The notes under the pieces are model-generated. The model did not search any database and was not told the DNA's origin. It saw only the letters and a list, made by a program, of their open reading frames with translations. A stretch of 64,000 nucleotides of DNA, taken from positions 62,001-126,000 of the forward strand of contig NZ_SJXJ01000010.1 in NCBI RefSeq assembly GCF_004337695.1, given 5' to 3'. Below, piece by piece: positions 62,763 to 64,000 of the stretch. Position numbers and translations under genes: made by a program. Within the stretch, counting starts at the first letter, position 1; every line of letters starts with the position of its first letter. The stretch comes from Tenacibaculum sp. M341. Its GTDB lineage: Bacteria; Bacteroidota; Bacteroidia; Flavobacteriales; Flavobacteriaceae.

Positions 62763-63764
62763 ATGAACGAAGTAAAGCAAATTGTTGACGATATTAAGAA
62801 TGGTAATTTAAAGCCTATTTACTTTTTAATGGGAGAAGAGCCATACTATATCGATAAAATATCTGATTATATTGAAGAAAACATTCTAGATGAATCTGAA
62901 AAAGGATTTAATCAAGTGGTAATGTATGGTAGAGATGTGTCAATAGATGAAATTGTATCAGCAGCAAAACGCTTTCCTATGATGGCAGAACATCAGGTGA
63001 TTATTGTAAAAGAAGCACAAGATTTAAGTAGAACGATTGATAAAATAGATACTTATGCAGAAAATCCACAGCCTTCTACCATATTAGTGTTTAATTACAA
63101 GTATAAAAAACTAGATAAACGTAAAAAAGCATACAAAGCGATTGCTAAAAAGGGATTAATTTTTGAAAGCAAGAAATTATATGAAAATCAAGTTGGAGAT
63201 TGGATTCGTAGAGTTTTAAGCGGAAAAAAGTTCAATATTGAACCTAAGGCAGCACAAATGCTAGTAGAGTTTTTGGGTACAGATTTAAGTAAAATAAGCA
63301 ATGAGTTAAATAAACTTACCTCTGTATTACCCAAAGAAACAATTATCAATCCATCACATATTGAAGAAAATATAGGGATATCCAAAGACTTTAACAATTT
63401 TGAGTTGAGAAAAGCTGTTGGAGGAAAGGATGTAGTGAAAGCCAATAGAATTATTAATTATTTTGCTCAAAATCCTAAGAACAATCCTTTGGTAATGACC
63501 ATATCTTTATTGAATAGTTTTTTTACGCAGTTGTTATCTTATCACGGATTAAAAGATAAATCAAAAGCTTCAGTAGCAAGAGCTTTAGGAGTAAATCCGT
63601 ATTTTGTTGATGATTATGTATCAGCAGCAAGAAATTATCCCATGAGAAAAGTATCACAAATAATAGGTTTGTTACGTGATGCAGATGTAAAAAGTAAAGG
63701 TGTAGGAGCAAATCAATCAAATGAAGATATTTTAAAAGAATTAATTTTCAGAATTTTACATTAA
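62763..63764 (+). CDS. holA: DNA polymerase III subunit delta
   Basis: I chose the ATG at 62763 (MNEVKQIVDDIKNG). The 333-residue protein has KPIYFLMGEEPYYIDKISDYI, VKEAQDLSRTIDKIDTYAEN and FLGTDLSKISNELNKLTSVL. It opens the sliding clamp as part of the clamp loader. Housekeeping; diverges from the HsdR-N gene by 41 bp. Confidence 0.9.
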   Translation: MNEVKQIVDDIKNGNLKPIYFLMGEEPYYIDKISDYIEENILDESEKGFNQVVMYGRDVSIDEIVSAAKRFPMMAEHQVIIVKEAQDLSRTIDKIDTYAENPQPSTILVFNYKYKKLDKRKKAYKAIAKKGLIFESKKLYENQVGDWIRRVLSGKKFNIEPKAAQMLVEFLGTDLSKISNELNKLTSVLPKETIINPSHIEENIGISKDFNNFELRKAVGGKDVVKANRIINYFAQNPKNNPLVMTISLLNSFFTQLLSYHGLKDKSKASVARALGVNPYFVDDYVSAARNYPMRKVSQIIGLLRDADVKSKGVGANQSNEDILKELIFRILH

Positions 63765-63782
63765 TAAAACCTCCTAACAATT

Positions 63783-64000
63783 ATGAAAAACATTTTTACC
63801 AAAGAAGTTACTAACGAAGTTATTGATAGAATAAACAGCCTTACTTCTCAAACTCAACCAACTTGGGGGAAAATGAATGTAGCACAAATGATGGCTCATT
63901 GTTCTGTGGCTTACGAAGGAGTTTATACAGATAAACATGCCAAACCTAATATGTTTTTAAAGTTCATACTTAAAAGCTTTATAAAAAAGGCAGTAGTATC
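63783..64000 (+). CDS. DUF1569 protein (partial)
   Basis: The visible 72 residues read MKNIFTKEVTNEVIDRINSL, then TPTWGKMNVAQMMAHCSVAY-type sequence (PTWGKMNVAQMMAHCSVAYE). This is the start of a DinB-like DUF1569 protein. It runs off the window. It starts 18 bp after holA. Confidence 0.65.
   Translation, partial: MKNIFTKEVTNEVIDRINSLTSQTQPTWGKMNVAQMMAHCSVAYEGVYTDKHAKPNMFLKFILKSFIKKAVV

Overview
The window is AT-rich chromosomal DNA of a marine-type flavobacterium (phylum Bacteroidota, family Flavobacteriaceae; Tenacibaculum-like is my guess, not proven). This rests on a SusC/SusD outer-membrane glycan uptake pair, a type IX secretion C-terminal sorting domain, DUF6249 and DUF5117-type proteins, and overall protein character.

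Region 1 (1-12,200) is an accessory island. About a dozen small genes, nearly all unrecognised and many with signal peptides or membrane anchors, sit on the minus strand. Each is followed by a 60-200 bp imperfectly palindromic element. In six places the element has a shared architecture: outer arms near AACGG..TCG.TATAA pair with TTATA..TTGTTGTAA, around a 10-12 bp hairpin with an unpaired base. This gene-plus-palindrome layout resembles an integron cassette array. At the upstream end of the array lies the C-terminal remnant of a tyrosine recombinase, with its catalytic HxxR region deleted. It is followed by a possible attI-like junction and a first cassette encoding a retropepsin-like protein. 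An IS1182-family element, itself split by an IS630-family element, interrupts the first cassette's recombination-like site. I read this as a decaying, integron-like sedentary cassette system.

Region 2 (12,200-24,130) carries a secreted subtilase. Next comes a long minus-strand run of small acidic proteins, including an Imm51-like and a possible Imm35-like immunity protein and a RidA protein, downstream of a Crp/Fnr regulator. That regulator is divergent from a flavohemoglobin. After these come a broken membrane protein gene, a bleomycin-hydrolase-like cysteine peptidase and further hypotheticals.

Region 3 (24,200-33,410) is the isoleucine/valine operon ilvE-ilvD-ilvB-ilvN-(methyltransferase)-ilvC-ilvA. 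Two tandem Ile/Val-rich leader peptides, each with its own terminator hairpin, precede it. The methyltransferase gene is an insertion: a vestigial copy of the ilvC 5' end lies in front of it.

Region 4 (33,500-46,440) holds a T9SS-secreted endonuclease/exonuclease/phosphatase protein, a double-glycine-leader Cys-rich peptide, rlmF, a TIG-GH64 beta-1,3-glucanase, trmH, an SDR, a DUF5117 metalloprotease, an ECF sigma factor operon divergent from DUF6249 across a perfect 17-bp inverted repeat, and a double TonB_C protein.

Region 5 (46,550-55,930) is a laminarin-type polysaccharide utilisation locus: SusC, SusD, a SusE-like lipoprotein with an internal duplication, and two GH16 beta-glucanases. 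Region 6 (55,930-64,000) is mostly housekeeping: an esterase, tRNA-Met, an SRPBCC protein, a class IV aminotransferase, a VOC protein, YqgE, a GT2, a beta-helix pseudogene, an HsdR-N-like protein, holA and a truncated DUF1569 gene.
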